A stretch of DNA of 64,000 nucleotides, from assembly GCA_022453515.1 (NCBI GenBank), contig JAJNNY010000077.1, forward strand, positions 62,001 through 126,000, in the 5' to 3' direction. Below, in pieces: positions 10,543 to 23,523 of the stretch. Both the position numbers and the translations under genes were made by a program. Source of the stretch: Astrocystis sublimbata (taxonomy: Eukaryota; Ascomycota; Sordariomycetes; Xylariales; Xylariaceae). Each line of letters begins with the position of its first letter. Positions within the stretch are counted from its first letter, which is position 1. The notes below the pieces were generated by a model. The model saw nothing but the letters and a program-made list of their open reading frames with translations. It searched no databases and was not told where the DNA came from.

Positions 10543-11676
10543 TATCAAGACGCAGTAAGCGAACCTAACAGCAGTTCACGATGAATTTTGTAGAAGTTAT
10601 ACAGCTAACGTTTGCGGATCTGGCATCATACTGAAATGCTAGGCTATTCAGAAATGTTGAAAGGAAAGCCGGCTACCTGGACCGAAGACATTGACTTGAA
10701 AGCCACTCTGTTTCTAATTCCCGATGATGTATAACCCAACGAGGAAAGGGCAAGGGGATTCTCGACAGATCACATACCACTTGAGTGTACGCATGATGAA
10801 CCTAGAGGAAAAGGAACAATGAAATGGTCGACAACCAAGGTTATAAGTCGAAAGAACATCAATAGCAGCGGAATTCCGAAGGCGTTATTCTAGTGCTAGA
10901 TCGAATATTTGGTTGCCATTGGATAATAAATCTTTCATCGAACTGCATTATGGCAATCGACTAGTTGTTGAAGGGCCAAATGGCAAATACTGTATTGGAT
11001 CAAATAAGTGATTATTCGTATACTAATCGTATGCGAAGAGCACTAGTAACATAATTCATAGAAATAATTACTGATAAGTGTCTGCTCTTCTGAAATACCA
11101 AATCTTACTAGAACAACTCACTTACTAGGTCTTATGCTTTCAGCCACGTGGAAATGAAATGACCAAGTGCTGACAACATAGGCTTGTGGGAGTGTGTCAA
11201 CATTGAAGATTAACAATGTTACTTGATAGTAGCATTAGGCACCGATTGAAACATTTATTCTAATATTTGAAGCAGCATCTTTCGCCCCTCGTAAACAGTT
11301 GACATGTTTTAAGAACAAATACTACACGCCAATGTTAGTGTTTTGGTAGGCCTCCTAAGGCCTCCAGTGCTCGGCAAGGGCAATATGCAATTAACCAAGC
11401 ATAGACTCAGCCCCACTTATCTCTGATCCCCAATCTAGCCGCAAGGGTGCCACGACTCCACTAAAATTTTCCATCGATTGCTTCGTTGCTTCGTGCCAAT
11501 CGTCTACCTAACTTCGCAAATCACCACCAAAGTCCTCACCACGCAAAACCCAACACGAGCAGTCAAACAGTCAGACTTAGCTTGAATTCTCTTTAGTTTC
11601 ACCGACCCCTCTCATATATTTCAGGCCAAAAGTGAAAGATATAGAGGAGAAAATCCCATTGCACCCCCCACCCACA
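10543..11676. other. Intergenic region, moderately AT-rich
   Basis: About 1.1 kb with no supported ORF. The last ~100 bp hold the likely 5' UTR of the nop6-like gene. Confidence 0.45.
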
Positions 11677-12771
11677 ATGTCCACCGACAAGAAGCGCAAG
11701 TCCCGCGCCGACAACGACCCCGCCGTCACCACCACTTCTACCACAACCACAGATGTATCGTCATCAAGCAAGAAGCGGAGGCGTCTGAGCGCCGGAGAAG
11801 AAGAAGCAGAAACCGGCGGCAAAGAGGGCGCCGTATCCAAGGTAGATCGAAAGAAGAAGAAGGCGCGGAGAAACGAGAAGAAGAAAGCCGCTCTGGCTGC
11901 CAAGGAAGAAGGTGAAACCGACGGCGAAGGAGATGCAGAAGTAGCCGGAGATGGAGAGCAAGGAGACGCAGAAGCCGAAGCCGAAGCCGAAGCAGACACG
12001 ATACAAGATCCCAAATCCTCAAGATCTACCAAGAAGGAGAAGAAATCCAAGAAATCCAAATCCACCTCCACTTCCACAACAACGAAACCCGCAAAATCAA
12101 CAAAGACCACAGAGGGCAAGACAGGAGAAGCGGCCGATGGTGAAGCCGAAGCCGAAGCCGAGGAGGGCGCAACCGAATCCACCGGCCCGAAGCGCTTCAT
12201 AGTCTTCGTCGGCAACCTGCCGTACAGCGCAACGAGCGCGCAGGTCGAGACGCACTTCAGCTCGGTGCACCCGACCTCAGTCCGACTCCTGCACCAGAAG
12301 CACGACCCCAAGAAGTCGCGCGGCATTGCCTTTGTCGAGTTCGCGCGCTACGACCACATGAAGACGGCTCTCAAACTCTACCACCACTCCGTCTTCAAAT
12401 GCCCGCTCCCACAAGACTCTTCTGCTGGTGGTGGTAGGGGAGGTAGACAAGGACAAGGACGCAATGCCAACAACAAGCGCTGGGGCGGCGTGGGCAGCGG
12501 CATCGACGGCCCCATGGAGCCGGGCATGGAGGAGCGCAAGATCAACGTCGAGCTGACGGCCGGCGGCGGCGGCAACACCGACTACCGCAAGGAGCGCATC
12601 CGCGCCAAGAACGAGAAGCTCAACGAGGAGCGCGCCAGGCGAGCCCAGGAGGAGGCCCGCGCCAAGGAGAAGAAGGCGCGCGAGAAGACGGGAGCAGGCG
12701 GAGAGGCTGCCAAGGAGGAAAAGAGCGATGATGGCGTCCATCCCAGCAGGCGGGGCCAAGTTCTTGCTTAG
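11677..12771 (+). CDS. nop6: Nop6-like nucleolar RRM protein
   Basis: Single exon; 364 aa from MSTDKKRKS. An in-frame ATG at 11632 would add 15 unlike-family residues, so 11677 is preferred. The N-terminal 170 residues are alternating Lys- and Glu-rich low complexity with nuclear/nucleolar localisation character (repeats of AEAEAE and KKEKKSKK). A single RRM spans about 172-250: RNP2 IVFVGNLP at 175-182 and RNP1-like KSRGIAFVEF. A Gly-rich insert follows, then the family signature region (RWGGVGSGIDGPMEPGMEERKINVEL) and a basic helical tail (DYRKERIRAKNEKLNEERARRAQEE). Yeast Nop6 is an RNA-binding assembly factor of 90S pre-ribosomes. It shares this pathway with the Cms1-like gene 6 kb away, but they are not adjacent. 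Confidence 0.88.
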   Translation: MSTDKKRKSRADNDPAVTTTSTTTTDVSSSSKKRRRLSAGEEEAETGGKEGAVSKVDRKKKKARRNEKKKAALAAKEEGETDGEGDAEVAGDGEQGDAEAEAEAEADTIQDPKSSRSTKKEKKSKKSKSTSTSTTTKPAKSTKTTEGKTGEAADGEAEAEAEEGATESTGPKRFIVFVGNLPYSATSAQVETHFSSVHPTSVRLLHQKHDPKKSRGIAFVEFARYDHMKTALKLYHHSVFKCPLPQDSSAGGGRGGRQGQGRNANNKRWGGVGSGIDGPMEPGMEERKINVELTAGGGGNTDYRKERIRAKNEKLNEERARRAQEEARAKEKKAREKTGAGGEAAKEEKSDDGVHPSRRGQVLA

Positions 12772-13869
12772 TTAGAGCCATAGACGTGATATCGAGTTCT
12801 GATACCCCTTCAAGATAAAAAGCCGTCTTGAGATATAGATGGATCAAATAATATCTTCGCCCTGGCCCGTGGGGGACACATTAAGTGTCCGGGTCCCTAC
12901 CTACACATAATCAATGCCAATACGGTAGGAGGAAGTGAAAAAAGCCAAGGGCCAAAGAACCAAATAGTAGAATACAATCCACAACTTCAAAAACACTAAA
13001 ATTAGCTGTATTGACTTCAAAATAGCTATTTGAAGGCCTTATTAACTACCAGGTACCTAGGTGGTGTGGATGGGTAAAGGTGTATATGGACCCTGACACT
13101 TCATCTGTCCCCCGTGCCGGGGTTATGGTGCATGCCTAATCACTATACCAAAATTCTGATCTGATGAAGTATATGTGAACAGGGCCGAAGACAGCATCTT
13201 GGTCACATCAAAATCATCACCTACTGAGAACAACGAGAAATCGATTTGCATCTTAGTGTTTTTGTTTTTCTAGACAGGATGATCGAGCAGCTGCTTCTTT
13301 CCCATTAGAGACTGTATATGCTAATTACAGTATCTTCGAAGGGGTGAAATGTGGCAATCTCGCATGCAATGTCGCAGAGCTGAGCACTCTCTATCAAAAT
13401 CAAAGGCAAGTAGTCAGGTCGCAGTCCCTAAGCTGAACTAGGTTCGGCTCTTCTCCAACTCCAGCTTGGCTGATACCAAGACGGGGAGAGAAGAAGACCA
13501 GATGCTCTGGTTGACGAACTGCCTGCACAAAACAAGTCCTTTGCAAGAAACTACCTATTTCTTTCGAATCCACCACTAGGCGGCACACCTCCCTTGTTCC
13601 CTCTCATGTTGATTCGGAATTGCAATGGTGACAATGCTCACCGCCACGAGGTCAGGGTGAACCAGACAGTTGCAATGTGTCTGGTGTGTGTGCAAAGGAA
13701 GGAATGTGAGGCCAATGTAAAAGGTCAATGCAAGTAAGCAAATGCGGCCTCAGCACGCCCATCCGTGGGCGAGAAGCGTCTTTCCTGAATGAACCCCAAA
13801 ACGCCGGCACTCCCTGCAATATATCTCTTGCTCACGACACAGTATATTAAGTTGCCGATACGTGGGTAT
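12772..13869. other. Intergenic region between convergent nop6 and rac1
   Basis: About 1.1 kb without a supported ORF. Contains one palindromic CAGGTACCTAGGTG motif near 13050. Confidence 0.45.
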
Positions 13870-14789
<920 letters not shown>

Positions 14790-17700
14790 GTTGATTTGCA
14801 AACTCGAGGATCGAGTGAGCGCGACCTGATGTAGAATGGAAAACCGAACAAGCAGGTGAAGGCTTGGTGATTAAAGTGAACGATATGCCGTAGGATATCG
14901 GCGTGGGTCGGCGGGGGTCAGGGGTCGGTTATCAGGCACGGTTGGCGTCAGGGACTAGAACAAACGCAGTTCGAAGTGAGCGAGTGTCGGCTGCAACAAA
15001 GGTTAGAGAAGTTCTGATGTCAGTTACAGGCTGGAGGCAGGAAGTGCCCGTGCCGCAGCTTGCAGGAGTCGGGCAGCACAGAATGACACAACGATGGGGA
15101 GGAGGGTTATGCAGATCCACAGGAAGGCACGCTGGCGCTCTGGCTTGGGAAGTGAACCAAGATGGATTGGATGGGGATGTAGGATATGCGACGGGTAGCC
15201 CGATAGATCATCGTCCACGGCTACACAGCTGCACAACTCGTGCAGCCGAGGTGGAACAGTTGACTCGATGGTGGATGGGGAAGGGAGTGTAACTTGAAGT
15301 GGTTCAGAATAGGCAAAATGCCTAACAGGACCTGTGCAAATAGTAGTGCAAGCGGCATGGAAATAGAGCGAGAGGGTGTGTGCGTGTGCGTGTGATGGGC
15401 AGATGAATCACCAGAACCTTCTTACTCTTTGGGTATCGTATTGTAGGCAAGCAGGCAATAAAGTGACAAAGCAGGGACCACTACAACGAAGAGGGGGAAA
15501 GGAGGAAACAACTCGGACGAAGGAGGTGTGTGAAGCGTGAGATGGGTAGTGGCAGGATGTGTTTGTTGAAGTCGCAACGGAGCAGTGACGTTCTGACGAG
15601 TACGAGAGAAATGAATGGGGAATGGGCGACCGAACAGATTGGTCGATGTCGTAGCGCCGCCGCCTGTCGTGGTAGTGTAGATACTCGGCTGTATCTACCT
15701 GTAGACTGGCTGGCCGGCGACCGTGGGAGGCAGAAAGGGGGCACAAGCCGAGGCCGGGGACGAGAACGCAACACGATGGTTAAAAATAGGAAAAAAGCAA
15801 CTGGCAACTTACAACAAGAGCGGGCGAGGGCGAAACCTTTGACGATAGACAAGGTGATTTGGGGAATCTGGTTTAAGGTGCTGACAGCGCGTAGCGACCG
15901 TCTGTGAAAGGATGCCACGACTGATGGAGGACAGGACGGGGTTTAAAATCAACCAACCAGCGAACCAGCCAGTCAGAAGCGAGAAGGGTGCTCGGATCGC
16001 AAGGTGAAAGCGCCGTTCAACGGGACGAGACGGGGTGATAGTGATACCTCTGGTTGGACAGGGAAGAAAGAGAAGGCGGGCAGGGAAATAACGGGAGGCA
16101 CTGACGATGTACGAGAAGGTGATGAACGATGAATGATGGACGATGAACAATGATGATGAGTATGAGTGATGAGGCAAAAACACACAAGGCACATGCGAAA
16201 CCCCGACCGACGGCAGGCTGTCCGTCTACTGTACGTGTGAAGACGGGTCGGGTGTGAAACAACAGAGTCGACTGAGCAGCAGCAGAGATGGCGGGACGAA
16301 ACGCAGCTGCAGATGCGATGTACGGCAGGTACAGGCAGAGGCAGGCAAGGTAAACTAAGAGCGAGGTACTTACTCGGTAGTGTGAGGGATAGCGTCCACG
16401 CGCAATACCCTTATAGGTTAGGCAGGGGGGAAAGATATGCGGTGGGCGGGCGGCGAGTGGAACTTCCAATGGAGGCGACGGCCCTGATGGATGTGGTGGG
16501 GTTTGGTGGGTTGAAGATGATGGATCGATGCAGGTGGGCAAGGAATGGACCGACTGACGGGCACAACACACTCGACAACTGCCTCGACTGCCTCCTGACA
16601 ACCCCACAGAAGCAGAAGAAGAAGAAGAAGAAGAAGAAGAAGAAGAAGAAGAAGAAGAAGAAGAAGAAGAAGAAGAAGAAGAGGGCAGGGACGAAGTGAC
16701 CTGAGCCCGCTAACCAGATTAGGTATTGTTCTTGACCGTTTAGCGGTTCGTGGATGGGATAGGTACTGGTAGCTAGAGCTGGCTGCTGGAAGGATGGGTG
16801 GATGGGTGGTTGGACAGTCGCGCTATGGCGATCTACAGGCTCAAAGAGGAAATCCAACCACCAGAACGTGAAGTTTATCTCCCTATATCACACCAATGAC
16901 TGGTATAATGTCAGCAGGCAAGGTTAGGTAGAGCCCTTGGCAGTATATCTCAGGGCAGATAGGCAGAAAAAGGCGGTCGGTTCATGGTTATCTCTCATCT
17001 GACTGGTTGAGCTGGTCACAATGAAGCAAGAGCGAACCTTGGCCCTTGGCTTTCTTTTCGTCACGAACCTGAAAAAGGTAGGTGGTGTAAAGTACTTAAT
17101 CCTTCATGGTTGGGAGCCGACTGGCTAGAATCGGCCCCAGCCATGCCATTACATAGCTGTGTGAATTCTATAATTCATTTTGTTGGTGGCACTCAGCTCT
17201 CTGCTCCCATACAAAGAAAGACCTACTCTATGTTGCCATACTTTCCAGTGAATCAAAGTACTATGCAGGATCTTGTGATAATAGCGCCCTTCTCCTGAAA
17301 ATAAAGCTTAGACAGCCTCTGATGCCGGAGCCTCTTCGCCTGTCCGAGCGCCGTTAGTGGCATGACCTAGCGACGATAGAACCCTATCCTGGAATCACTA
17401 GCGCTGGTGGGGGTGTGGTATCTGCAGACTGCAAGGCGCTCAGAACGCTGGGTTGGGGTGTGTTCGGATCTCCTGCATTAAAGTCTCACCCAGCAGGGGA
17501 CTCGAACTACCTACCAACCTTGAAAGCAACGAGAAAGAGCCCACCAGCACAACTGTGGAATAATGCTCCTGGAGGCGACAAATTGTGATGTTGTGGGCTT
17601 TGCTGCCATGAGCAGTGATTATCCGTGCATACACAGAGCTTATTTTGGCACGTGAAGTCAGGGATCGGCTTCAACTCCTATGGGCTGCTAACATCGACAC

Positions 17701-19648
17701 TAGATGGACGGTGTCTTCTAGCTCTAGCTTAAAACATGGAAGGATCCTTCGGGAATTTCTATGGACAGAACAATAGTAAAAGGTGTTATATGCCCCCCAT
17801 CTGAACACAAATGCCATGCTGGTCATGTCTTAAAACCAGAGACACAGAATTGTTTGTCAGAGCTCACTAAAGAGCGACAGGGCCTGGAAGAGAGGGTGAT
17901 ATAGTTTTCATCCAGCAGATATCATCATAGCACCTGCCGAGATGCTCCCCAGCTCGCCAGGCAAGACATAGAGGCAAGACACTCACCTGAAGCACGGGTG
18001 GTGACATGGTTACCCCGGATCGTATTGTGGCCCTCACCGGTGTATCAGGGATGCCTCCAACCCTCCCAGGTGTCAAAGGGCCAATGGAGACACAACGGGT
18101 TTCTGGACAAGGGCTTTGATTCGTCGGGAATTCACAACTTGCGACACTTCGAGATTCTTGATCAGAGGGCGGCCCGGGAAGGGAGCGATTGTGCATACGA
18201 TCGCAACTTGTGGTGTTATGCATATCTTGAGGAATCCTGCTTGGCCTCGGAGCAATGTGTGAATGCAATTTGCAGATGCTGTTGCCAACACATCATTTTG
18301 GTCGTCGCCACCTCGTCAGTATCAACGACTAGCCTTCGTATCATAGGACAACGGTGGGCGAGGCGGCGCCACAGATTGCTAGTGGTGATGGACAAGTCAC
18401 ACCCAGCATCTCCGGCGTCGGCTCTATGGTTACAGGCGCAATAACGTGCTCGGTACTGTATCCCCATCCCCACGCTGAAGTTTGATCAACTCGGGCCTTT
18501 AAGATAAGTAGGTAAGCGAAAAACGGAAAGGGCCTTGATGGGTAACTGTCAGCAGATTTGCGGTAATAGTCAAACAGTTTGAGTAGAGCGGAACCATTCA
18601 AGGGCAGGGAGAAGTCATCATGAGGCACACTTTGCTTGTGAAAAGAAAACACCAGGTGTATTATGGAATAGTATCAACTATCAAGTATACAAAAAGGCAA
18701 CCTTCCAACTGATAGTCTAGACTTTTCCAGCCAGTCAAATGAATCCATTGTACACTCGCTACATGTGGGAGATGGCTTGGCTGTATAATAAGCAACTTGG
18801 TAGCAACTTGGTAGCAGCTCGGAGAAAATAGACAGGGGGATAAATGGCCAGAAATGGCTCGGCTAGATCCCGTCTGTAGCCCGCCTTACTAGCAGATGGT
18901 AGGCTGCGTCTCGAAACATTCTATTGAAACAGTTGGATGAGGATTCGTTTCATGGCACATGGGCGCCGAGATCCGACGAGTCGGATTCGGGAGCTGTGGC
19001 TGTAAGTGAGTGCAGTGCAGTGTGCGCTTGCAGAACTGCTGCAGAAAAAGCAGCCAACACCACCTTCTTGCATCCAAAAGTAACCCTACCCTCCTTCCGG
19101 AATGCAGATCGAAGCTTGCCGGAGCTAACATGCAGATGAGATTCAGGATTCGGGATGGTTGGCAGGTTTATAATTATCCTGCAAAAGATACTTCTGCTTT
19201 GCTACGATGTTGGCCTCGAGTCTAAGTACCTAAGCGATCTCTGTACTACATGCACCTACATGTACATATGCAAATATAGGATGGTGCCACGTGCGGGCCC
19301 GGCTCGGCCTAATTCAACTTAGACCAGCTTAGGTAAATCAGAGGGCCCCCCAAACGCGTCCAGGCGCGTCTGACTTAAACTCTTACATTCCATACGCCGC
19401 CTAAGGCAAGGTTAGGTCGATATTGACTACAACCCCACGTCATACATGCTGATGATACATACCGTCTCTTACACTACTACCAATTCAACCGTGACAGTAA
19501 CAAATAATTGAGCTATGGATGATGTCACGAACCGGCATAACATGATTAGAAGCTTCCGGTACTGAGCTTCTGCTAAGCCGGATTTGAATGAACAAGGCCC
19601 GAGCTGCAGCATCAAGCATCAAGCATCACCATCATCGCCACTGTCATC
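14790..19648. other. Long gene-poor region upstream of rac1 and CENP-T
   Basis: Almost 4.9 kb with no ORF I can support. Open frames on both strands at 15.4-16.9 kb are compositional (pyrimidine-rich on the minus strand) and mutually overlapping. The first 2 kb may include the rac1 promoter and 5' UTR. The rest is unassigned. Confidence 0.5.
16614..16683. repeat. (AAG)n trinucleotide microsatellite, about 23 units
   Basis: An uninterrupted AAG run on the + strand, CTT in the sense orientation of rac1, about 1.8 kb upstream of its ATG. It creates spurious poly-Lys and poly-Phe open frames. Confidence 0.97.
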
Positions 19649-21346
19649 ATGTCGAACACCAACGCAGGCAACTCGGGCAAAACAAAACAAGGCCCTCCAC
19701 AGAACCGTCACCTGGCCCCCCTAAGCACACCTCGCCTCCTCGCAACCCCCACCAACCGCCCAACATCAGTAAATCGCCGCTCCGCCTCCGGCCGCCGCAC
19801 CAATGCCGCCACCCCCCACGCGCGCGCCGCCATCCGGGCTATGGACCAGCGGCGTGCAGCACTCTTCACCCCAGGGCGCACCTTGCGTCGGCGTAGTGCG
19901 CGCGAGCAGCGGGAGACGCCGCGGGACCTATTACGGAACCTAAGCCGCGTGCTGGCGCCCAAAACCCAAGTCGTTTCGGCGTCATCATCGCCCGAGTCCC
20001 AGAGCGGCGCGGACGCAACGCTGCCCTCCACCGGCGAAGACGAGGGCGACGATGACGACGACGACTTCCCGATCGAGCGGCCTCGCTTCTCTCTGCCTAT
20101 GGGGCCGGAGGACGACGATGACGACGATCTGAAGCCCCCCCGACTTAGTGGGTTTGAGGAGGACAACTACACGATGCAGTCCATTGAGCTGCCGCGGCGC
20201 GCCAACATGGATAATACCTTGCGGAGCAGCTTGGGAAGCATGCGGTACAGCGATTACATGGGACCCGAGGTGCGCAGTGACGATATCGGTATCGATTCGG
20301 GCTTTTTCCCGCCGCCGGCTTTGGACGATAGCGCTGAGGTGTTCATGGATGAGCCGGCGGTGATTGAACGGTTCGTGCTCCTTGATTCGATTTCTTGTGT
20401 TATTAGAAGACGAGAATGTTACTGACACTCAAGTATAGCCTGGATGCGGACGAGGCGAGACGGCAGACGATGGGGGCCGATAGTATCTTCGGAGCTATCG
20501 AGATCCCTGACGCAGGCAACGAGACTACCTTCATGATGGATCCCATCAGGTCGCCCGAACGCGAAGCAACTGCAACTGCGGCCTTGGAGGACTCGGGTAG
20601 CGATGGTCCTGCCCCGATGTTTGACATGGATGACGATGATGACGACCACGTGAATGAGCCCATGGAAATGCCTAATTTCGACAGCGATGAGAACGAAGAG
20701 GAGGACAACACACTGAACAACAACCTAAGCGCAATAGACGAGACGGCCCAGTCGCTTATTACTAGTTCCGCGCCACTGAGAGCGGCAAGAAAGAAGAAGG
20801 GGAAGATGATATCCAGACACGGCATCGAGTACCCCGCACTACCACGGGGCATGGTGAAGCGACTGGCGACGACCTGCGCCAAGAACGCCGGATCTAAAGG
20901 CAAGATCAGCCCGGACACGCTGGACGCCATCATGCGGGCTACGGATTGGTTCTTCGAGCAGCTCGGCGACGATCTCTCGGCATACGCCCAGCATGCGGGC
21001 CGCAAGACGATCGACGAGAGTGATATGATCACCCTCATGCGAAGGTATGTGTTCATGTGCAACTATCGTTTAACTATTTATATATACACGTGCATCCCTG
21101 TCCTTCCTGCAGTGTCTCGTAGTCCCTTCCTCAAAACACGTGATGTTCAGACGCTGATCTCAATTCCTGTGATACAGACAGCGGCAGACGAACGCTTCCA
21201 CGACGCCGTTTGCGCTGGCTCAGCGCCATCTACCTAGGGAGCTCTTGCAGGAGCTGCGCATGCCGGTGCCGGTCGTGAGCAAAGCCCCGCGCAAGAAGAC
21301 GAGGCATGGGGACATTGTCGAAGAGGAACAGGAAGAGGTAACCTGA
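19649..21346 (+). CDS. cnn1: CENP-T kinetochore histone-fold protein
   Basis: Three exons: 19649-20370, 20439-21044 and 21178-21346; 498 aa. The N-terminal ~360 residues are long and disordered, with basic (RRSARERRE-type) then Asp/Glu-rich tracts and Ser/Thr-Pro sites, as in CENP-T/Cnn1, whose N-terminal tail recruits the Ndc80 complex. The histone fold lies at about 370-443: YPALPRGMVKRLA, ISPDTLDAIMRATDWFFEQLGDDL, AGRKTIDESDMITLMRR. It is followed by the CENP-T extension ALAQRHLPRELLQELRM, encoded by the last exon. The protein should pair with CENP-W at centromeres and link CENP-A chromatin to microtubule attachment. The gene converges on shy1 with only 52 bp between stop codons. Confidence 0.93.
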
Positions 21347-21398
21347 ACCATACGTATTGTTTTGGTTTTATATTACGCGGGATCGAGTTGGGGGAGGT

Positions 21399-22661
21399 CT
21401 ATGACCATTCCTTGTTCATACGTATGCGACGGGACATGTCTGTCGGCGGCTTCTTGACCACCATGTAGAACATGATTGATGTGGCGATTGCCAACCCGTA
21501 CCTGATGAGCATGTCAGCACTACGTCGGGAAAGTAGACGAAGAGGAGATGATTAGAAGGAACAGTAGAGGACATACCAGGTAAATATGTACTGCGCATGG
21601 TTGTTGCGCAAGTTGACCTCGGCCGGTCGACCGATGGGCATGCCTTTGGCCTCCATCTCGAGGGTCTGCATCAGATCGGGCTCTGCGGCAGGGAAACAAA
21701 TGTCAGCAGATGTGCTTCATGAATAGCAAAGAAACATTTTTCAAACCACGCGTGTCCAATGTCCAGGTGCTTTGCAAAACCTACCCATAGTCTGCTCAAC
21801 CCACACAGCCTGACTGCCCGACAACTCGGCCATCTGCATCACGTCCGGGAAGTAAAACTCGCCCTTATCCGGCCGATTCTCCGGGGTGAACATATTCTTC
21901 TTCCACGGCTCTCTCAACAACCCCTCGACGGTGACCTCCCCCGTCGGCAAGCCCTCCCTGCGATCCTGCTGCCGCCTCAACCTCTTGCTCACCCACCCTC
22001 TATTCACCAGCACCGTCGTCGTCCCCTTCCCCACCCCTCCCCCACCCTCTCTCTCCAGCGGCGTAACAACCATATACCCATCCTCCCCATCCCGCATGCG
22101 CGGCCCCACCAGCATCTCCAGGTCATGCCGGTACCGGCCCCTTGCCACCACGCGGCGGAAGTCGAAGTCGTGGATCGCCTCCGGGTCCACGCGCGGCGGC
22201 AGCGGCAGCGGAGGCTGCACCAGGCGATCCTCGAACCGCGCGATCAGCTCCGTCTTCCACCCCAGCCGCTGCACCTGCCACGTGCCTAGGACTAAGGCTG
22301 TAATGGGGATTAGGGCGAGGATGATTAGCCCTGGCCCGTGCCGCCGCCCCGCGCGCACCAGCTCCGGCGGGTTGTCGAGGATCGACGTGAAGTTCGGGTC
22401 GTCGCCTGGCTGGCGCGCGTCGCGGCGGGGAGAGGTGTGTGTGAAGGGACGGCGGGGTGGGCTCGTGGGGTTTATGTTGTTGTTGGTAGGGCGTTGCGCT
22501 TGCGGTTGGTGTTGTTGCGGCGTCCGGCGAGCGCAGCGCAGAAATGGACTGTTTCGCACGCAGGAGCTGTGTGTGCTGTGGTGGAAGTACTGCCGCTCGA
22601 TCGAGCGCTCGACTTGCCGCGCCAGCATGCGCTGCGACAAGCCGAAGCTTGGGGACTTCAT
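21399..22661 (-). CDS. shy1: Shy1/SURF1 cytochrome c oxidase assembly protein
   Basis: Three exons: 22661-21785, 21682-21577 and 21501-21399; 361 aa from MKSPSFGLSQ. The open frame runs to 22703 but only from a TTG. The Arg-rich N-terminal ~95 residues suit a mitochondrial presequence. First membrane helix at about 110-127 (GLIILALIPITALVLG), directly followed by the SURF1 signature GTWQVQRLGWK. The intermembrane-space domain contains FRRVVARGRY, VLVNRGWV and NRPDKGEFYFPD. The last exon supplies the second membrane helix YGLAIATSIMFYMVV. The family helps haem a insertion and Cox1 maturation in the inner membrane. Signature, topology and length all agree. Confidence 0.95.
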
Positions 22662-23523
22662 GGCGGAAAGCGTATATGTGAGGTGTGACTTGAGGGTTGT
22701 CAATCGGGCGACATGATTGATGTCTGTCTGGTTGCTGGGATTAGTTTATTTGGTGTTGAGACGGGACCGCCGATGACGATTTCTTGAACTTTTGGTAGTT
22801 ACCGTGGTCCGGAGCTTGTCCATGGTGGGCGGGGCCGCATAGTCCATTGTTGTACCTTGTAAGTGAATATTGGGTTGAATCATTATGTTTATCCCGGGGG
22901 TTTGCCGATGTATGTAGGTACTTATCTTCTTAGGTATATGGAGCCTGATCCAGATACTTCCTATTAGGTAGAACCAGCTTAATAATTGCATCATAATATT
23001 TATTTACCTAGGTACGTGAGGATATCTAAATTGTTAAACACGAAATATTTTGGAGCCTGTTTGAATGTGACAGCATTATAGCTGCTGGCACGTTAAAAAT
23101 ATCGAACTTCTACCGGGGAAGGGTATGTTTACAGCGGCGGAGTAGTAATATAAGACTCTATCTAACCCACTAAAAAAGATTGATCATCTCCATCGTTCTG
23201 GGGAGGGGTATATCATCTCCAGCGTTAAAGGCACACAACCCGACCTGGCGCTCAAAACGTTGCAAGGAGTCTCTGTTTTCACGGACCTGTAAACCGTAGA
23301 CTGATTGGGTTTGCTTACCTCTGGATAGATGTTTTATGCGTCGTCCAGAACGATGAAGGGATGAGATCGCGTGAGACAGCAAACACGGACAGTACTTTCC
23401 GAAATGCTACGTTGACCTTGGATGCCTAGACACATAGGGTATTCAAGAAAAGTTTGATGCAGAAGAATAGTGCAGTCCAGTAGCCATGTCTGTTTTGATA
23501 AACCTCCTCAATAGAACTCCTTC
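22662..23523. other. Intergenic region, no supported gene
   Basis: About 860 bp, AT-rich in the middle, with one TTACCTAGGTACG motif near 23004-23016. Short open frames look non-coding. Confidence 0.45.

Noticed and set aside
11577..12326. 249-codon minus-strand open frame opposite the nop6-like gene
   Set aside because: Its Ser/Ala/Phe low complexity mirrors the Lys/Glu-rich nop6 coding strand; no motif and no conservation logic.
16017..16857. Minus-strand open frames including a long poly-Phe run
   Set aside because: Produced by the AAG/CTT microsatellite and pyrimidine bias; frames overlap each other and lack motifs.
17470..17580. Possible minus-strand tRNA (a GTTCGAGTC B-box-like sequence near 17495-17505)
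   Set aside because: No convincing A box at the right distance, and acceptor, D and anticodon arms do not pair; no tRNA structure could be built.
17998..18444. 148-codon plus-strand open frame
   Set aside because: Starts at GTG, has no motif, and competes with equally long minus-strand frames; composition looks random.
21759..22716. Long plus-strand open frames opposite shy1
   Set aside because: Antisense shadows of the GC-rich SURF1 coding region, which has clear signature motifs and splice sites on the minus strand.
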